Positions 9,914 to 19,433 of a stretch of 64,000 nt of DNA are shown one piece after another. Source of the DNA: Telmatospirillum sp. (GTDB lineage Bacteria > Pseudomonadota > Alphaproteobacteria > Rhodospirillales > Magnetospirillaceae); the NCBI GenBank assembly GCA_009712185.1, contig WASQ01000126.1, positions 101,914-165,913 of the forward strand, read 5' to 3'. Position 1 is the first letter of the stretch, and each line of letters starts with the position of its first letter. The position numbers were made by a program, and so were the translations under genes. The notes beneath the pieces were generated by a model. That model was not told where the DNA came from, made no database searches, and saw nothing but the letters and a program-made list of their open reading frames with translations.

Positions 9914-11278
9914 TTGTTCAAAAATCGCATTTCCAGACTGGCCGTCCTTCTGCTTGTCTCCCTCGCCCCCGGCGTCGTGAATGCCCAGACGATTGAATTC
10001 ATCAGGGACGCGGAAATCGAAAATACCATCCGGACCTATGCCACGCCATTCTTCCAGCAGGCAGGGGTGGAGCCGTCGGCAGTCGAAATCCATCTGGTGA
10101 AGGACAGTCAGATCAACGCCTTCGTCGCCGAAGGCCTCAATCTGTTCATCAACACCGGATTGATCGTCAAGACGGAACACGCTGGACAGTTGATCGGCGT
10201 CATCGCCCACGAATGCGGCCACATTGCCGGCGGCCATCTGGTCAAAGGGCGGGGCGAGATGGAAAACGCCGGTTATGCCTCGCTGGCCTCGATGATTCTG
10301 GGCGCCGCGGCCGCCGTCGTGGCGAAACGCGGCGATGTCGGAACCGCGATCATGATGGGCGGCAATGACATGGCCGAACGCAGCTACCTTGCCTTCAGCC
10401 GCTCCATCGAGGGCGCCGCGGATACGGCTGCACTCAGTTTCCTCGATAATCTGCATATGTCGGCGCGGGGTTTTCTCGAATTCATGGAAATGCTGGGCGA
10501 CCAGGAGCTGCTGGTCTCGGCCCGACAGGATCCCTATGTGCGGACCCATCCCCTGTCGCGCGACCGCGTTTCGGAGATCCGGCACCATGTCGATTCCTCT
10601 CCCTGGTCCGACGCGCCGGTCCCCCCCGCCTATGTCGAGCCGCATAAGCGCATGAAGGCAAAACTGATCGCCTTCATGGACCCTCCGGTGACGACCCTGT
10701 CGCGATACAAGGAGGACGATACCAGTATCGAGGCGCGCTATGCCCGGGCGATCGCCTATTACCGCAAACCCGATCTCGTCCATGCGATCCCGCTGATCGA
10801 CGGCCTGATCAGCGAGCGACCGGAAGACCCCTATTTTCATGAACTGAAGGGGCAGATGCTGTTCGAGAACGGGCGCGTGGCCGAAGCGGTGCCGGAATAC
10901 AAGCAGTCCGTCAAATATCTGCCGGATAACGCCCTCCTGCGCGAGGAACTGGGACAGGTCGAACTGGAGCTGGAGGACAACTCCCAGCTTGCCGACGCCA
11001 AGGAACATCTGACCTTCGTCACCCGCCGCGAGCCGGATAACGCCAGCGGATGGCGCCTGCTGGCAACCGCCTATGGCCGCATGGGCGATGAAACCATGGC
11101 GGCGGCCTCCATGGCCGAATACGCGCTTCTGATGGGGCGCTGGAACGAGGCCCTGCACGACGCCACCAAGGCGCTCAAGAATCTGAAAAAGGGAACGCCG
11201 ACGGAAATCCGGATGCAGGATGTGCGGTCCCAGGCCGAACAGATGCAGGAGAGGGCGCGAAACAACGGGCGCGGCTGA
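9914..11278 (+). CDS. M48 family metalloprotease with C-terminal TPRs (BepA/YfgC-like), TTG start
   Basis: Zn motif HECGHIAGGH, signal peptide, TPR-like C-terminus. Confidence 0.9.
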   Translation: MFKNRISRLAVLLLVSLAPGVVNAQTIEFIRDAEIENTIRTYATPFFQQAGVEPSAVEIHLVKDSQINAFVAEGLNLFINTGLIVKTEHAGQLIGVIAHECGHIAGGHLVKGRGEMENAGYASLASMILGAAAAVVAKRGDVGTAIMMGGNDMAERSYLAFSRSIEGAADTAALSFLDNLHMSARGFLEFMEMLGDQELLVSARQDPYVRTHPLSRDRVSEIRHHVDSSPWSDAPVPPAYVEPHKRMKAKLIAFMDPPVTTLSRYKEDDTSIEARYARAIAYYRKPDLVHAIPLIDGLISERPEDPYFHELKGQMLFENGRVAEAVPEYKQSVKYLPDNALLREELGQVELELEDNSQLADAKEHLTFVTRREPDNASGWRLLATAYGRMGDETMAAASMAEYALLMGRWNEALHDATKALKNLKKGTPTEIRMQDVRSQAEQMQERARNNGRG

Positions 11279-11412
11279 CCCCGGACAGACGGCCGGAAGG
11301 CCTCTCCCGGAGCCGCATGAGGGCACACTTGCCCCGGGCCGCCGACTGCCGCATGATGCCGGCCTATCGATAAATCCCAGGGCTCTCCGGGCCCCAACCA
11401 AAGGCTAGACCC

Positions 11413-12171
11413 ATGTCGTTGCGCACCCTGACCTCAGCCCTGCTGATTGCCGGTTCGCTGGCGATGATGCCTTCTGTCTCGCAAGGCCAGGAGGATCAGC
11501 CGCTGACGCCGAAACAGCAGGATGCGGTCAAGAAGATGATTCATGACTACATCCTCGAAAACCCCTCCATCATTACCGAGGCGATCGAGGCCTTGCGTCA
11601 GAAGGAGGAACTGGCCGCCGAAACCGACGCCAAAAAGGCCCTGGTCGACCGCAAGGCCGACATTTTCGAGGATCCCGAGTCGCCGGTGCTCGGCAATGTC
11701 AAAGGCGACGTGACGGTGGTGGAATTCTTCGATTACCGCTGTCCCTATTGCAAGGCCATGACCGATCAGGTTCTGGACACCGTGAAGTCGGACGGCAAAG
11801 TCCGTCTGGTGATGAAGGAACTGCCGATTCTGGGCCCCGACTCGGTCACCGCGGCACGGGCCGCCCTGGCCGCCAGGAACCAGAAGAAGTATGAGGAATT
11901 CCACCGTGCGCTGATGAAGCTGAAGACCCCGGTCAACGAAGCCGCGCTGATGAAGACCGCGGCCGAGGTCGGCCTCAATGTCGAGAAGTTGAAGAAGGAC
12001 ATGGAGGACGACAAGATCGACACGGTGTTGAAGAACAATATCCAGCTCGCCCACACGCTCAACGTCACCGGCACGCCGGCCTTCATCATCGGCGACCAGA
12101 TCGTTCCGGGCGCCATGAATCAGCAGGCGTTCAAGCAGATGATCGATCAGGCCCGCAAGCCCAAGAGCTGA
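11413..12171 (+). CDS. DsbA family thioredoxin-domain protein
   Basis: VEFFDYRCPYCKAM (CPYC) and GTPAFIIGDQIVPG motifs, signal peptide. Confidence 0.92.
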   Translation: MSLRTLTSALLIAGSLAMMPSVSQGQEDQPLTPKQQDAVKKMIHDYILENPSIITEAIEALRQKEELAAETDAKKALVDRKADIFEDPESPVLGNVKGDVTVVEFFDYRCPYCKAMTDQVLDTVKSDGKVRLVMKELPILGPDSVTAARAALAARNQKKYEEFHRALMKLKTPVNEAALMKTAAEVGLNVEKLKKDMEDDKIDTVLKNNIQLAHTLNVTGTPAFIIGDQIVPGAMNQQAFKQMIDQARKPKS

Positions 12172-12238
12172 CGCGCGCCCCCTCCGGCGCGTCGGCGCCG
12201 GAGACGGAGTTTTCCAGCGCGCACCGGTCATTTTCCAG

Positions 12239-12269
12239 GCCTTCTCCCGCCCCCGCGGGAGAAGGCCTT
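12239..12269 (+). terminator. Rho-independent-like terminator after the DsbA-like gene
   Basis: gccttctcccgc-cccc-gcgggagaaggc stem followed by cttt. Confidence 0.75.
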
Positions 12270-12382
12270 TGCATTCCTGGACGCTCGTCCCCATCGCCCG
12301 CGCGGGGCCGGAGACGGTTCGGCCCGCCGATGAGCGGACCTCATGGCTGGCTGGTGGCAGTCGCGGGAACGGAATGGGGCCC

Positions 12383-12524
12383 TGAATCAGGGAGTGGGGT
12401 CAAGCGTCCCGCCCGCCGTTCGGCGAAAGCCGAAAAGCCGGCATTTCCGCCGCTTTCGCGTCCGAGGCGGGCAGGATGCCTGGCCCTGTTCGCAAGGGAT
12501 CCAGATGTTAGATTCCGACCACTA
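12383..12524 (+). repeat. dispersed structured repeat family 1, copy A
   Basis: ~140-nt element near-identical (inverted) to 32672-32812; central imperfect palindrome 12408-12472. Confidence 0.88.
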
Positions 12525-12576
12525 GTGGTGAAAATCTGACAGATGGCGCCCATGCCATCTGTCAGATTTTCACCAC
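12525..12576. repeat. perfect 23-bp inverted repeat (hairpin)
   Basis: gtggtgaaaatctgacagatggc-gcccat-gccatctgtcagattttcaccac. Confidence 0.92.
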
Positions 12577-12603
12577 AATTCAAAGAGTTGGTGGGCCAAC
12601 TTG

Positions 12604-12632
12604 CCCTAACGCCTGGGTGCCAGGCGTCAGGG
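12604..12632 (-). terminator. hairpin ccctaacgcctgg-gtg-ccaggcgtcaggg downstream of the decarboxylase gene
   Basis: 13-bp stem with one G-U wobble. Confidence 0.5.
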
Positions 12633-12730
12633 TTGGACCACTAGATCGATTGCGGCCGCTGCGGGCCCCCCCCCACTAGAGGGCGAGGCGGCAACAGGAC
12701 CGGAACCGGTGTGCCGCCCCGCTGGAACGA

Positions 12731-13858
12731 TCAGACGTAGTAAGCCTTCAAAGGCGCGAAGCCGTTGAAGTTCACCGCCGAATAGCTGGTTGTATAGGCC
12801 CCGGTCGCCATGATGCGGACCTTGTCCCCCACTTTCAGATCAAGCGGCATCTGATACTGGAACTTCTCATAGAGAATATCGGCGGAATCGCAGGTCGGGC
12901 CGGCCAGCACCACCGGGCCGGACGGACCGTCACCGGGCACCCTGAGGCGGTATTTGATCGACTCGTCCATCGTCTCGGCCAGGCCGCCGAATTTGCCGAT
13001 ATCGAGATAGACCCAGCGAACATCCTCGTCATAAGACTTCTTCGAAATCAGCACGACCTCGGCCTCGATGACTCCGGAATCGCCCACCAGGGACCGGCCC
13101 GGCTCAACGATCATGGTCGGAAGATCATTGCCGAAATGGCGGGTCATGGCATTCATGATGGCATTGGCGTAATCGTCGACCGGCGCCACCTCATCGCGGT
13201 AGCGGGCCGGAAGGCCGCCGCCCAGATTGATCATCTTGAGCTCGATGCCGGCCTCGTTCAGAGCCGTGAACAGCATGGCGGTCTTGCCGACCGCGATATC
13301 CCACTGGTCGAGGCGGGTCTGCTGGGATCCGACATGGAAGGAAATGCCATAGGGATCGAGCCCCAGATCGCGGGCACGGATCAGAAGATCGCGCGCCATG
13401 TCCGCCTCGCAGCCGAACTTGCGCGACAGCGGCCATTCCGCCCCCTCGCAGGCCCTCAGCAGGCGGCAGAACACTTTTGCGCCCGGCGCCGATTGCGCCA
13501 GTTTCTCCAGCTCCGCCTCGGAATCGAAGGCGAACAGCCGCACGCCCTGCTCATAGGCCCAGGCGATGTCTCTCTGCTTCTTGATCGTGTTCCCGAAGGA
13601 AATGCGGTCGGGGCTTGCCCCTGCCGCCAGCACCTGCTCGATCTCGGGACGCGAGGCCGTGTCAAAGCACGAACCCAGCTTGACCAGCAGGGAAATCACC
13701 TCTTTCGCCGGATTGGCCTTAACGGCGTAAAACACCTTGGCCACCGGCAGGAATCGTCGCAGGGCGTCGTAATTCCCGGCAATCACATCGAGATCGACGA
13801 CAAGGCAGGGGGTCTCCGGCTGCTGATCAGCCAGAAAGCGCTCAATCTTAGCGGTCAT
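12731..13858 (-). CDS. type III PLP-dependent ornithine/lysine decarboxylase
   Basis: VFYAVKANPAKEVISLLVKLGSCFDTASRPEIEQVL, FHVGSQQ, NLGGGLPARY, GPTCDSADILYE typical of fold-III ODC/LODC. Confidence 0.92.
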   Translation of the reverse strand: MTAKIERFLADQQPETPCLVVDLDVIAGNYDALRRFLPVAKVFYAVKANPAKEVISLLVKLGSCFDTASRPEIEQVLAAGASPDRISFGNTIKKQRDIAWAYEQGVRLFAFDSEAELEKLAQSAPGAKVFCRLLRACEGAEWPLSRKFGCEADMARDLLIRARDLGLDPYGISFHVGSQQTRLDQWDIAVGKTAMLFTALNEAGIELKMINLGGGLPARYRDEVAPVDDYANAIMNAMTRHFGNDLPTMIVEPGRSLVGDSGVIEAEVVLISKKSYDEDVRWVYLDIGKFGGLAETMDESIKYRLRVPGDGPSGPVVLAGPTCDSADILYEKFQYQMPLDLKVGDKVRIMATGAYTTSYSAVNFNGFAPLKAYYV

Positions 13859-13962
13859 CGCATACTCCTGTACGCGAAGGATCAATCCATATTGTGAGGA
13901 GTGCGGGACCGGACCGGTACCGCGGGACTATTCAGACGATCGCCTATAGGAAGCAGAACGCT

Positions 13963-14091
13963 TCAAGCGACCGTCCAGATACTGTCCCGACAACAGGAAA
14001 CGGGCGATGGGACTGTTCCCTGTCCCCAGCCGCCAAGAAAGGGCGGGTGGGAGCCTTGGTGGTCGGCGGAGCAACGAAAAACAACGGGCAT
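13963..14091 (-). CDS. candidate upstream ORF (leader peptide, 42 aa) in the decarboxylase leader
   Basis: ggaggaaatggctATG then MPVVFRCSADHQGSHPPFLGGWGQGTVPSPVSCCRDSIWTVA*; strong SD; absent from the ORF track because it is short. Confidence 0.45.
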   Translation of the reverse strand: MPVVFRCSADHQGSHPPFLGGWGQGTVPSPVSCCRDSIWTVA

Positions 14092-14433
14092 AGCCATTTC
14101 CTCCGGGGTGCCGAAATCTCGGCAAGCATCAGAAGAACGCCTTGACGTCGTTGCTTAACCAACTTCGGGCCAGAGGCACGTGCGCGGTACGTCTGAGGCG
14201 CTATTTACGCCTTTTTTCAGCGATGAAAAGTGAAAAATTTCCCCGTCACGATTTTTTTTCGAAAGATCAACGAAATCAAATCGTTAGGAACGGCCGATTT
14301 TGTCAAAATCTGGGCAGCCGACCCCTCGTTTCGCACCCCTGCCGGAGCCCCTTCCCGCCCCCTTCCCGGCGGGTCGGGACGAAAGGTCCGGACGGAGGCC
14401 GGCGCGGAGCATCCCGCCGGCCTCCGTCCCGGA

Positions 14434-15417
14434 TCAGATCAGTCCGGCCAGCGGGCTGGAGGGATCGGCGTAGCGCTTCTTCGGCATCCGGCCCGCGCGA
14501 TAGGCCAGGCGCCCCGCCTCCACGGCATGACGCATCGCCCTTGCCATTGCGATCGGATCCCGCGCCCCGGCAATTGCGGTGTTCATCAGCACCCCGTCGC
14601 ACCCCAGTTCCATCGCCACCGCGGCGTCCGACGCGGTGCCCACCCCGGCATCCACCAGAACCGGCACCGACGACTGCTCGACGATCAGGCGGATGTTCAC
14701 CGGATTCTGAATCCCAAGGCCGGATCCGATCGGCGCGCCCAGCGGCATGATGGCACAGCAACCGATGTCCTCAAGCCGTTTGGCCATGATCGGATCGTCG
14801 GTACAGTAGACCATCACCTCGAACCCGTCCTTGATCAGGGCCCCGGCGGCGGCCAGCGTCTCCACCATGTCGGGATAGAGGCTTTTCTGATCTCCCAGCA
14901 CCTCCAGCTTTACCAGATTCCAGCCGCCCGCCTCCCGCGCGCGGCGGAGCGTGCGCACAGCGTCATCGGCCGTGAAGCAGCCGGCCGTGTTGGGCAGGAA
15001 GGTGTAGTCCCGGGGACTGACGTAATCGACCAGCATCGGCTTTGACGGATCCGCCAGATTGACCCTGCGCACCGCCACGGTGACGATCTCGGCACCGGAT
15101 GCCTTGATCGCGGCCGCCGTCTCCACGAAGTCCTTGTATTTTCCGGTTCCGACCAGAAGCCGGGAACGGAATGTCCGGCCGGCCACCACAAGAGGGTCCT
15201 CGACCTCCGCGCCGGGGGCGCCGCCGCCGATAAAGTGAACGATCTCCAGACGGTCGCCATCCTGGATCAGGGTCTGCCCATAGGCCGATTTCGGGACGAT
15301 TTCGAGATTGCGTTCGACGGCCACCTTGCGGCTGTCGACGCCAAGGTCGCCAAGCAAAGTCTCGACCGAGACGGCCGCCGCGATCGTGCGTGCCTCACCA
15401 TTGATGGTCACTAGCAT
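14434..15417 (-). CDS. thiSG: fused sulfur carrier ThiS / thiazole synthase ThiG
   Basis: N-terminal [37 protein letters not shown]...IVHFIGGG (ThiS) then [21 protein letters not shown]...ThiG in one ORF. Confidence 0.93.
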   Translation of the reverse strand: MLVTINGEARTIAAAVSVETLLGDLGVDSRKVAVERNLEIVPKSAYGQTLIQDGDRLEIVHFIGGGAPGAEVEDPLVVAGRTFRSRLLVGTGKYKDFVETAAAIKASGAEIVTVAVRRVNLADPSKPMLVDYVSPRDYTFLPNTAGCFTADDAVRTLRRAREAGGWNLVKLEVLGDQKSLYPDMVETLAAAGALIKDGFEVMVYCTDDPIMAKRLEDIGCCAIMPLGAPIGSGLGIQNPVNIRLIVEQSSVPVLVDAGVGTASDAAVAMELGCDGVLMNTAIAGARDPIAMARAMRHAVEAGRLAYRAGRMPKKRYADPSSPLAGLI

Positions 15418-15688
15418 GGGAATTCCATTTACGGTCCAAGAGATAAGCCGAATGTCTCACCCGGGCACCGGGAGCCCCAAGCCAGTCATCGCCGCCTCCT
15501 TCCGAATTTCCGACGAAATTCAACTGGTTGCAGGCAAAACGAAGCGTGCGCCCAGATCCTGGACATTCGGGTTGGACTGTCAGTATGTGCCGGGCGGAGG
15601 GCTGTTTCAACGCCCAAACCATTGCACAAGCCGCCACCCATGCTATAACGGCCGACATGATTCATTGGCGATGTGGCGCGGAGCGCCC

Positions 15689-16159
15689 ATGACACCGACA
15701 ATTCTGCTGTTGAACGGCCCCAATCTGAACCTGCTCGGTAGCCGGCAGCCGGAGATCTACGGATCGACGACGCTGGCCGATATCGGGGCGGACTGTGTTC
15801 GCCATGGCCGGACGCTGGGGCTGGCCGTCGACTTCCGCCAAAGCAATCACGAAGGGGAACTGGTCGACTGGATCCAGGGGGCCCGCGGCACCGCCGCCGG
15901 CATCATCATCAATCCGGCCGCCTATTCCCACACCTCGATCGCCATTCTCGACGCCCTTCTGGCCGTCGAGCTGCCCGTTATCGAGGTGCATCTGTCCAAC
16001 ATCCACCAGCGGGAGGAATACCGCCGGCACTCCTATGTCTCGCAGGCCGCGAGGGGGGTGATCTGCGGTTTTGCCAGCCACGGCTACATTCTGGCTCTCG
16101 ACGCCATGAAGCGCCTGGTCGCGCCCGCCTGTCCCCCTCCCGATAGCGAAGAGGCATAA
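15689..16159 (+). CDS. aroQ: type II 3-dehydroquinate dehydratase
   Basis: [29 protein letters not shown]...[16 protein letters not shown]. Confidence 0.95.
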   Translation: MTPTILLLNGPNLNLLGSRQPEIYGSTTLADIGADCVRHGRTLGLAVDFRQSNHEGELVDWIQGARGTAAGIIINPAAYSHTSIAILDALLAVELPVIEVHLSNIHQREEYRRHSYVSQAARGVICGFASHGYILALDAMKRLVAPACPPPDSEEA

Positions 16160-16608
16160 TGGCTAAGACCCCGATCGACAGCGAGATGATCCGCTCGCTG
16201 GCTGCCTTGCTCAACGAGACCAATCTGAGCGAGATCGAATATGAAGCCGCCGGACTGCGGCTGCGCGTGGCGCGCAACTGCACCGCGGCCGTGACCTACG
16301 GCCCGGCGCCCGTCGCGCCGGTTGCGGCCGCCGCGCCCCAGCCGGCCACCGCCCAGTCCGATCCGGCCAATCACCCGGGCGCCGTCAAGTCGCCGATGGT
16401 GGGAGTGGCCTATCTGTCCCCCGATCCGGATGCGCCGCGTTTCGTCAATGTCGGCGACAGCGTCTCCGAAGGACAGACCCTGCTGCTGATCGAGGCGATG
16501 AAGACGTTCAACGCCATTCGCGCCCCCCGGAGCGGGAAGGTTGAGGCCGTCCTCGTGGAAAGCGGCCAGCCCGTCGAATTCGGCGAACCGCTGCTGATCA
16601 TCGGCTGA
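16159..16608 (+). CDS. accB: acetyl-CoA carboxylase biotin carboxyl carrier protein
   Basis: [25 protein letters not shown] biotinylation motif. Confidence 0.95.
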   Translation: MAKTPIDSEMIRSLAALLNETNLSEIEYEAAGLRLRVARNCTAAVTYGPAPVAPVAAAAPQPATAQSDPANHPGAVKSPMVGVAYLSPDPDAPRFVNVGDSVSEGQTLLLIEAMKTFNAIRAPRSGKVEAVLVESGQPVEFGEPLLIIG

Positions 16609-16610
16609 GA

Positions 16611-17960
16611 ATGTTTGACAAGATCCTCATCGCCAACCGGGGCGAAATCGCACTTCGTATCCATCGCGCCTGCCGCGAGATGGGAATCAAGACGGTGGCC
16701 GTCCACTCCACCGTCGACCAGGACGCGATGCATGTCCGCCTGGCCGATGAGGCGGTCTGCATCGGCCCGCCGCCGGCAAGGGACAGCTATCTGAACAAAG
16801 CCGCGATCATCGCGGCGGCGACGATCACCAATGCCGACGCGATCCATCCCGGGTACGGCTTTCTCTCCGAGAACGCCGATTTCGCCCAGATGGTCGAGGA
16901 GCATGGCATCACCTTCATCGGCCCCTCCCCCGATCACATCCGCATGATGGGCGACAAGATCACCGCCAAGCGGGCGGCCAAGGGCGCCGGCATTCCCTGC
17001 GTCCCGGGATCCGACGGTCCGGTCGAGAACGAGGAGGCGGCGGTCGCCTTCGCCGAGCAGATCGGCTATCCGGTTCTGATCAAGGCCACGGCGGGCGGTG
17101 GCGGCAAGGGCATGAAAAGCGCCGACAGCCGCGAGGAGCTGCTCGAAGCGTTCCGCATGGCCCGCCGCGAGGCCAAGGCCGCCTTCGGCAATGACGAGGT
17201 CTATATGGAGAAATATCTCCAGAAGCCGCGTCATATCGAAATCCAGATTCTGGCCGACAATTTCGGCAACGTGGTCCATCTCGGAGAACGCGACTGTTCG
17301 TTGCAGCGCAAGCATCAGAAGGTCCTGGAAGAGGCCCCGTCGCCGGCCCTCAACGCCGATGCCCGCGAAAAAATCGGCCGCATCGCCTGTGAAGCGGTGC
17401 GTAAACTGGGATACCGGAACGCCGGAACGCTGGAGTTTCTCTACGAGAACGGTGCGTTCTATTTCATCGAGATGAACACCCGTCTGCAGGTTGAGCATCC
17501 GATTACCGAGGCGATTTCGGGGATCGACATCGTCCGCGAGCAGATCCGCATCGCCGCCGGCGCGCCACTGGGCTACGACCAGGACGCGGTGCGGTTCTCG
17601 GGCCATGCCATCGAATGCCGCATCAATGCCGAGGATCCGGAGACCTTCACCCCCTCGCCCGGCACCATCGGCGGCTTCCATACCCCGGGCGGGCTGGGTG
17701 TCCGCGTCGATTCAGGCCTCTATTCGGGCTATCGGGTGCCCCCGAATTACGACAGCATGATCGCCAAGCTGATCGTCCATGGCAACAGCCGCAACGAATG
17801 CCTGATGCGGCTGCGCCGCGCCCTGGGCGAATTCGTCATCGAGGGGGTGAAAACCACCATCCCCCTGCAGAACCGCCTGATCGCCGAACCCGACTTCGTC
17901 AATGGCGCCTATGACATCCATTGGCTGGAGCGGTTCGTGGAGCGCAAAGCGGGCGAATGA
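16611..17960 (+). CDS. accC: acetyl-CoA carboxylase biotin carboxylase subunit
   Basis: [33 protein letters not shown]...[11 protein letters not shown]...[16 protein letters not shown]. Confidence 0.97.
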   Translation: MFDKILIANRGEIALRIHRACREMGIKTVAVHSTVDQDAMHVRLADEAVCIGPPPARDSYLNKAAIIAAATITNADAIHPGYGFLSENADFAQMVEEHGITFIGPSPDHIRMMGDKITAKRAAKGAGIPCVPGSDGPVENEEAAVAFAEQIGYPVLIKATAGGGGKGMKSADSREELLEAFRMARREAKAAFGNDEVYMEKYLQKPRHIEIQILADNFGNVVHLGERDCSLQRKHQKVLEEAPSPALNADAREKIGRIACEAVRKLGYRNAGTLEFLYENGAFYFIEMNTRLQVEHPITEAISGIDIVREQIRIAAGAPLGYDQDAVRFSGHAIECRINAEDPETFTPSPGTIGGFHTPGGLGVRVDSGLYSGYRVPPNYDSMIAKLIVHGNSRNECLMRLRRALGEFVIEGVKTTIPLQNRLIAEPDFVNGAYDIHWLERFVERKAGE

Positions 17961-17970
17961 TGGAAATTCC

Positions 17971-18001
17971 GATCCCGGGTGGACATCCGCCACCCGGGAT
18001 C
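17971..18001 (+). terminator. hairpin after accC
   Basis: gatcccgggtgg-acatccg-ccacccgggatc, perfect 12-bp stem (no clear U tract). Confidence 0.5.
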
Positions 18002-18009
18002 GGTCCCGG

Positions 18010-18051
18010 TGCCCCGTTCCCGATGCCCTGTCCCCGATGCCCCGTCCCCGT
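18010..18051. repeat. 14-bp imperfect tandem repeat x3
   Basis: tgccccgttcccga / tgccctgtccccga / tgccccgtccccgt. Confidence 0.8.
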
Positions 18052-18320
18052 TGCCCTGGCCGCCTCGTCCGAAAAACGCTCGCCATCTTCCGCGGAGAGC
18101 GGGACGCGCATCCGGGCAAAGCGGGAAAAGTCGCGCCCCTGCCGGACTCCGCTGCTTTCGCCGCGGGACGGCCGGATTCTGAAGTCCCGTTGAGCACCGG
18201 CGCGCAAGGCGGGCGCCTCTGACTTTTTCGCGCCCTCGGCCGCCCGTCGGCGGCGGGCAAGATGCAGGCCCTGCCCCGCGAACAACGTCAAACCGCCAAA
18301 ACTCCGGGGTAATCTCCGAT

Positions 18321-19115
18321 CTAATCCACCGCCAGGATGACATGGGACGCCTTGAACAGCGCCCAGGCCGGATCGCCCTTGGCTAAGGAGAGGGCGTCGG
18401 CGCTGTCGCGGGTGATGACCGAGGTCAAGGTCTTGCCGCCTCCGATATCGAGCACGATCTCGCTGTTGACGCCGCCGTCGACGCGGTGGATGACCGTCCC
18501 CTTGATCCGGTTGCGCGTCGATACCGCCGGGTCGGCCTCCCCCGCCGCCAGAAGCACGAAGGATGACTTGATCAGGGCGACGGCGTCGCGTCCCTCGACG
18601 ATCCCCAGATCCCGGGCGCTGTCCCGCGTGATCACCGCGACAATGACATTGCCCGGCGACACCGAGAGCGTGACCTCGACATTGACCGGCGCGGTGCGCA
18701 CCGACGTCACCGTGCAGCGGAAGGCGTTGCGGGCGCTGGTTTTCATGGCCACACTCCAGAACAGAAGATCGTCCGGGCCTTCCAGCCCCTCGGCGGCGAT
18801 GGCCTGCGAGATCCGCGACAGCTTTTCCTCCAGACGGCGGAAGGCGGCGATCAGATAACGCCCGTCGTCGGTCAGTTGGGCGCCGCCTCCACCCCGTCCA
18901 CCCGCCTGGGCGATCAACGCCGGGCGGGGCATCAGATTGTTGACGGCGTTGATCCCGTCCCAGACGGCCTTGTAGCTGAATCCGAGGGCCTTGGCCGCCC
19001 GGGTGATGCTGCCATGTTCCGCCACCGCCTCCAGCATGGCGATGCGGTCGCGCCCGATCGGCCCGATCCCCTCGCCCCGCAACGCCAGAAACGCCTCGAC
19101 CTTGCCGTCCGACAT
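18321..19115 (-). CDS. ModE-type molybdate-responsive transcriptional regulator (HTH + two Mop/TOBE domains)
   Basis: GSITRAAKALGFSYKAVWDGINAVNNLMPRPALIAQAGGRGGGGAQLT; two TOBE-like repeats. Confidence 0.9.
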   Translation of the reverse strand: MSDGKVEAFLALRGEGIGPIGRDRIAMLEAVAEHGSITRAAKALGFSYKAVWDGINAVNNLMPRPALIAQAGGRGGGGAQLTDDGRYLIAAFRRLEEKLSRISQAIAAEGLEGPDDLLFWSVAMKTSARNAFRCTVTSVRTAPVNVEVTLSVSPGNVIVAVITRDSARDLGIVEGRDAVALIKSSFVLLAAGEADPAVSTRNRIKGTVIHRVDGGVNSEIVLDIGGGKTLTSVITRDSADALSLAKGDPAWALFKASHVILAVD

Positions 19116-19361
19116 AACCGCCTCCCCTATTGCCGGGGACAACTATACGAAGCAGAGCGCCGGAACAAGGACAACGGCGGAGGACGCTGAAAAATCGGAA
19201 AAGCGGTGTCCGCCTGTCGTTGTTCGAACGGCCGGCAACGGGGCATCTTGCGACTCATGGGCAAGGCACAGAGCGCCGTCAGAACCGTTGGTTTAGCGAA
19301 CCGTCACATGCAATCGCCGCCGGATTTTGCCCGCCCGTTTTGCTCCCCCGGCCGCGGAATA

Positions 19362-19379
19362 TTGTCATAAAACCACGAT
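19362..19379 (+). promoter_or_regulatory. weak candidate Pho box (TTGTCAT-AAAA-CCACGAT)
   Basis: First half-site matches the PhoB consensus; 54 nt before the phosphatase start. Confidence 0.3.
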
Positions 19380-19433
19380 ATTTCACTGTGCCGTTTCGTG
19401 CTACGCAGCCCCGTCTTGTCATGGAGCTGTCGA

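Noticed and set aside
12641-12680. ClaI/NotI/ApaI sites and a C9 run (atcgattgcggccgctgcgggccccccccc) looking like a cloning polylinker
   Set aside because: Such sites occur naturally in GC-rich DNA and no flanking vector sequence is recognisable; worth a vector screen only.
15418-15500. Possible TPP riboswitch upstream of thiSG (minus strand GGGGCTCCCGG...GGGTGAGA)
   Set aside because: The start resembles the THI element, but the diagnostic CTGATCTGGATAATRCCAGCG segment is absent; cannot be supported.
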